Assembly (NCBI GenBank): GCA_016794625.1 | Contig: JAEUGY010000009.1 | Span: forward strand, 48,330 to 112,329 | Source: Opitutaceae bacterium | GTDB lineage: Bacteria > Verrucomicrobiota > Verrucomicrobiia > Opitutales > Opitutaceae | Length of the DNA stretch: 64,000 nucleotides | Direction: 5' to 3' | Part shown: one piece after another, positions 61,269 through 64,000 of the stretch | How positions within the stretch are numbered: the first letter of the stretch is position 1 | How the letters are laid out: every line of letters begins with the position of its first letter | The notes under the pieces: generated by a model | Seen by the model: the letters and a program-made list of their open reading frames with translations, nothing else | What the model was told of the DNA's origin: nothing | The model's database searches: none | Program-made: the position numbers and the translations under genes

Positions 61269-63758
61269 GTGCGTCTGTTCCACCTTCCCCTGCTCCTCGC
61301 GCTTCTCGTCCCCTTCGTCGCCCGCGGTCAGGCCGAATGGCGCAGCACCCTTTATCCGGCCGACTGGACACCGCCGGAGGATCGGCGATTCGAGACTGAC
61401 AAACTCATCCAGGATTTCTCCTACGCCGGCTACCGGCGCGGGGAGGTGGCGCTCCCCGCCCCCCAGGGTCCCCGGTTCGACGTGACCGCGTACGGCGCGG
61501 ATCCGACCGGCACCGTTGATTCGACGTCCGCCATCCAGGCGGCCATTGACGCTGCGGCCGCCGCGGGCGGGGGCGTGGTCTACCTCCCGGCCGGAACCTT
61601 TCAGGTTTCGCCCCAAGGATCGGCCTCCTCCGCGCTGCGCATCAGCACCTCCCGCATCGTGCTGCGCGGTGCCGGTCGCACGTCGACGTTCCTGTTCAAC
61701 ACCGCCACCGCCATGCGGGGAAAAGCCATCCTCCGCGTCGAGGGTTCGGGTTCCAGCTGGGGCACGGTTCCGTCGGGCAGTCCGCAACCTCGCATCACCA
61801 CGGATCTCCTTGGTCCCACCACCATGATTCCGGTCGACTCGACCACCGGTTTTGCCGTTGGCGACTGGATCGTCATCCGCGCCGACGCCACCGACGCGTT
61901 TGTGGCCGAACATAACATGACCGACCTGTGGGCCGGTCAGGGCTCCGGGCTGGGCGGGGTCATGTTCCTCCGGCAGATCACCGCGATCGATGGCGCCTCC
62001 TCCCGCCTCACCCTTGATGCTCCGACCCGCTATTACCTGAAGACGCGCGACAACGCCCGCGTGCACCGGGCGGTGACCCATCTGGAGGAGGTCGGGGTGG
62101 AGGATCTTTCCCTCGGCAATCGCGAGCACCCGGAGGCCGGCCGACCGACCGGCTGGGGCGAGGAGGACTACTCCGTGGCGGGCAATCCCTCCTACGATGT
62201 GCACGGGTCGTGGGCCGTGGCGTTTCTCCGCGTACGCCACGCCTGGATCTCCCGGGTCGCATCGTACCGGCCCCCCGGCAACACGCTCAACACGCATCTC
62301 CTTTCCAACGGTGTCCTCCTCCAGAACTGCCGCGGCGTCACCGTCCAGGACTGCGAATTCCAGCGCCCCCTCTACGGCGGCGGCGGAGGCAATGGATACA
62401 TGTACCGACTGCAGGCCAGCAACGAATGCCTCCTGCGCGACTGCATCGCCCGCTACAACCGGCATGGCTTCGTCTTTTCCCACATGGCCTGTTCCGGCAA
62501 TGTCATCCTCGGGGGGCTCGCCCAGGTCACGCGCACCCAGGCGGCCGGCAGCGGCACGACGTCCGGCGAAGGGTGCGACCACCACATGCACCTGAGCCAG
62601 TCGAACCTCATCGACAGCGTGCAGCTCGACCGCGACTTCTTCACCGCCCACTACCGCGGCACGTCGGGGACGCCGCCCCAACACGGACAGGGCGGCACGC
62701 ACTCGGTCTATTGGAACCTCATCGGACTCGCCTACCACTCCACCAAGACGTACATCGTGCGCAGCGAACAGGCCCGTTACGGATACGTGATCGGCACCCG
62801 CGGCGCCGCCTCCGGGATCAGCACTTCGAGCGGGGCGCCGGCCTCCCGGACCGCGCCGGTCGACCACACGGAGGGCGCCGGTCAGGGCCAGCGGCTGCAT
62901 CCGCTTTCCCTCTACCATGACCAGTTGATGCGACGTCTCGCCCGCGAGCAGGCCGGCCCGCCGGACGCCCGCATTGTCAACCTCGCCTCCCGCGCCATCG
63001 TCGGCGGCCCGGCCGCCAACCCGATCGCCGGCTTCGTCCTCCAGGGCACGGCGGCCAAACGCATGCTCGTCCGCGCCGTGGGCCCGGGACTGGCCGCGTT
63101 CGGGGTCCCCGGCACCCTGCCCGATCCGTCGCTCACCCTCAACCTCGGCGGTTCCGCGACCATCGAAAACGATTCCTGGAATGCATTTGACGCACCGGTC
63201 TTCGCCGCCGCCGGCGCTTTTGCGCTGCCCGCCGGCAGCCGTGACGCCGCCGTGGTCAGCGCGCTCGCCCCGGCTGGATACACCACACCCGTCGGCGACG
63301 GCGGCGGGACCGGGATCGTGCTGCTGGAAGTCTACGATGCGGAAACCGGAACCACCGGGTCGCGCCTCGTCAACGCGAGCACGCGGGCGTTTGTCGGCCA
63401 GAATGCCGGGATCCTGATCCCCGGATTCGTCGTCCAGGGCGACGGGGTGCTCCGCCTGCTCCTCCGCGCCACCGGCCCCGGCCTGGTTCCCTTCGGCGTG
63501 TCCGGGACCCTGCCCGACCCGCAGCTCACGCTCTTCCAAAACAGCCTCGCCGTCGCGGCCAACGACAACTGGGGGGCGTCGCCCGATGCCTCCGAAATCA
63601 CCCAGGTCGCCCGGCGGCTCGGAGCCTTCGACCTGCCTCCGCAGAGCCTCGACGCTGCGCTCCTCGTGTCGGTGCGCGCCGGCACCTACACCGCGCACGT
63701 CTCCGGAGTCGGCGGCACCACCGGAAACGCTCTCGTCGAGATTTACCTGCTGCCCTAG
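61269..63758 (+). CDS. Secreted beta-helix (pectate-lyase-3-like) protein with two C-terminal repeat domains
   Basis: The 829-residue product has a signal peptide (FHLPLLLALLVPFVARG). The pectate-lyase-3-type start FDVTAYGADPTGTVDSTSAI is followed by AIDAAAAAGGGVVYLPAGTF and a long right-handed beta-helix (about 70-545). Two similar C-terminal domains follow: one begins ARIVNLASRAIVGGP and continues MLVRAVGPGLAAFGVPGTLP; the next has SRLVNASTRAFVGQN and LLLRATGPGLVPFGVSGTLP. Such repeated domains are common at the ends of secreted Opitutaceae-type proteins and may anchor or display them. No classical lyase residues were identified. The ATG at 61269 fits the signal peptide. Confidence 0.78.
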   Translation: MRLFHLPLLLALLVPFVARGQAEWRSTLYPADWTPPEDRRFETDKLIQDFSYAGYRRGEVALPAPQGPRFDVTAYGADPTGTVDSTSAIQAAIDAAAAAGGGVVYLPAGTFQVSPQGSASSALRISTSRIVLRGAGRTSTFLFNTATAMRGKAILRVEGSGSSWGTVPSGSPQPRITTDLLGPTTMIPVDSTTGFAVGDWIVIRADATDAFVAEHNMTDLWAGQGSGLGGVMFLRQITAIDGASSRLTLDAPTRYYLKTRDNARVHRAVTHLEEVGVEDLSLGNREHPEAGRPTGWGEEDYSVAGNPSYDVHGSWAVAFLRVRHAWISRVASYRPPGNTLNTHLLSNGVLLQNCRGVTVQDCEFQRPLYGGGGGNGYMYRLQASNECLLRDCIARYNRHGFVFSHMACSGNVILGGLAQVTRTQAAGSGTTSGEGCDHHMHLSQSNLIDSVQLDRDFFTAHYRGTSGTPPQHGQGGTHSVYWNLIGLAYHSTKTYIVRSEQARYGYVIGTRGAASGISTSSGAPASRTAPVDHTEGAGQGQRLHPLSLYHDQLMRRLAREQAGPPDARIVNLASRAIVGGPAANPIAGFVLQGTAAKRMLVRAVGPGLAAFGVPGTLPDPSLTLNLGGSATIENDSWNAFDAPVFAAAGAFALPAGSRDAAVVSALAPAGYTTPVGDGGGTGIVLLEVYDAETGTTGSRLVNASTRAFVGQNAGILIPGFVVQGDGVLRLLLRATGPGLVPFGVSGTLPDPQLTLFQNSLAVAANDNWGASPDASEITQVARRLGAFDLPPQSLDAALLVSVRAGTYTAHVSGVGGTTGNALVEIYLLP

Positions 63759-63860
63759 GAGCCCGGGCCGTGGATTGCGCGCGCCCGGTCCCGGAGGTAC
63801 CCCGGTGGTGTCACCAACGGAGGAGCGTGAACGCCACCACACCATGAGGGTGTCGTTCGA

Positions 63861-64000
63861 CTACCGCAGCTCAAGCAACGTCCCTGCGATATGCTGAATG
63901 CCGCCGCCCACATTGTGGTAGTAGGCGACCAGCACATGGTTCGAGTCGACCATCACCGACCACGGGTAACCCAGATCCGTCGTGGTGCCATCGTCACGCA
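63861..64000 (-). CDS. C-terminus of a sialidase/BNR-repeat-like protein, 5' end outside window
   Basis: The minus strand encodes 45 final residues, read from the window edge: DDGTTTDLGYPWSVMVDSNH, VLVAYYHNVGGGIQHIAGTL and LELR, then TAG at 63861-63863. The DLGYPW...LVAYYH...HIAGTLLEL pattern is typical of the last blade of sialidase or exo-sialidase-like six-bladed propellers in Verrucomicrobiota. The start and catalytic residues lie beyond base 64000, so the activity cannot be judged. It converges with the beta-helix gene, about 100 bases away, within the same carbohydrate-related region. Confidence 0.6.
   Translation of the reverse strand, partial: RDDGTTTDLGYPWSVMVDSNHVLVAYYHNVGGGIQHIAGTLLELR

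Overview
The window is GC-rich, densely coded bacterial DNA of about 64 kb. Gene content points to a Verrucomicrobiota bacterium, most likely Opitutaceae or a relative. The reasons are a DUF1592/DUF1552 pair, an exosortase K with an MSEP-CTERM-type partner, many secreted carbohydrate-active proteins, sugar-acid transporters, and dispersed palindromic repeats between genes. This placement is inferred from families; no rRNA or tRNA gene was found.

Layout. 1-4.9 kb: the end of a glycolate oxidase operon (glcE partial, glcF) converging on a lactate/glycolate permease and a lactonase-fold protein. 5.1-9.7 kb: a secreted unknown, a hybrid PAS sensor kinase and a DUF1080 protein. 9.8-13.3 kb: exosortase K overlapping a 988-residue membrane protein with a C-terminal sorting-like tail. 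13.3-13.6 kb: a repeat-rich gap. 13.6-17.3 kb: divergent esterase-like genes, one a two-domain protein with glycine at both nucleophile positions. 17.3-25.3 kb: mostly housekeeping genes (nagA-like, methyltransferase, pyrR-pyrB-pyrC, CPBP protease, thiL, tsaE). 25.4-27.5 kb: a phosphoesterase and a propeller lipoprotein.

28.0-31.0 kb: a two-gene outer-membrane porin-cytochrome unit (multihaem cytochrome, then an MtrB/PioB-like barrel), flanked on both sides by copies of one palindromic repeat. 31.7-39.2 kb: a leftward block with a nitronate-monooxygenase-like protein, a small unknown, a secreted ankyrin protein, DUF1552 and DUF1592. 39.5-45.1 kb: isochorismatase-fold hydrolase, OB-HD nuclease-like protein, orphan GspF, lipoprotein, NHL protein, YebC.

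45.2-64.0 kb looks like a glycan or sugar-acid utilisation region. It holds two large secreted glycosidase-like proteins, an SDR dehydrogenase, two paralogous Na+/solute symporters, a GntP permease, a D-2-hydroxyacid dehydrogenase, a Tat-exported TIM-barrel protein, an amidohydrolase remnant, a beta-helix lyase-like protein, and the C-terminus of a sialidase-like gene cut by the window edge.

The points most worth a second look are the exosortase K pair whose reading frame ends inside a repeat, the repeat-bracketed porin-cytochrome unit with an atypical CX4CH haem site and a lipobox, the 107-bp palindromic repeat family, and the nucleophile-less tandem hydrolase. Intergenic stretches not listed separately are shorter than 300 bases and showed nothing I could name.
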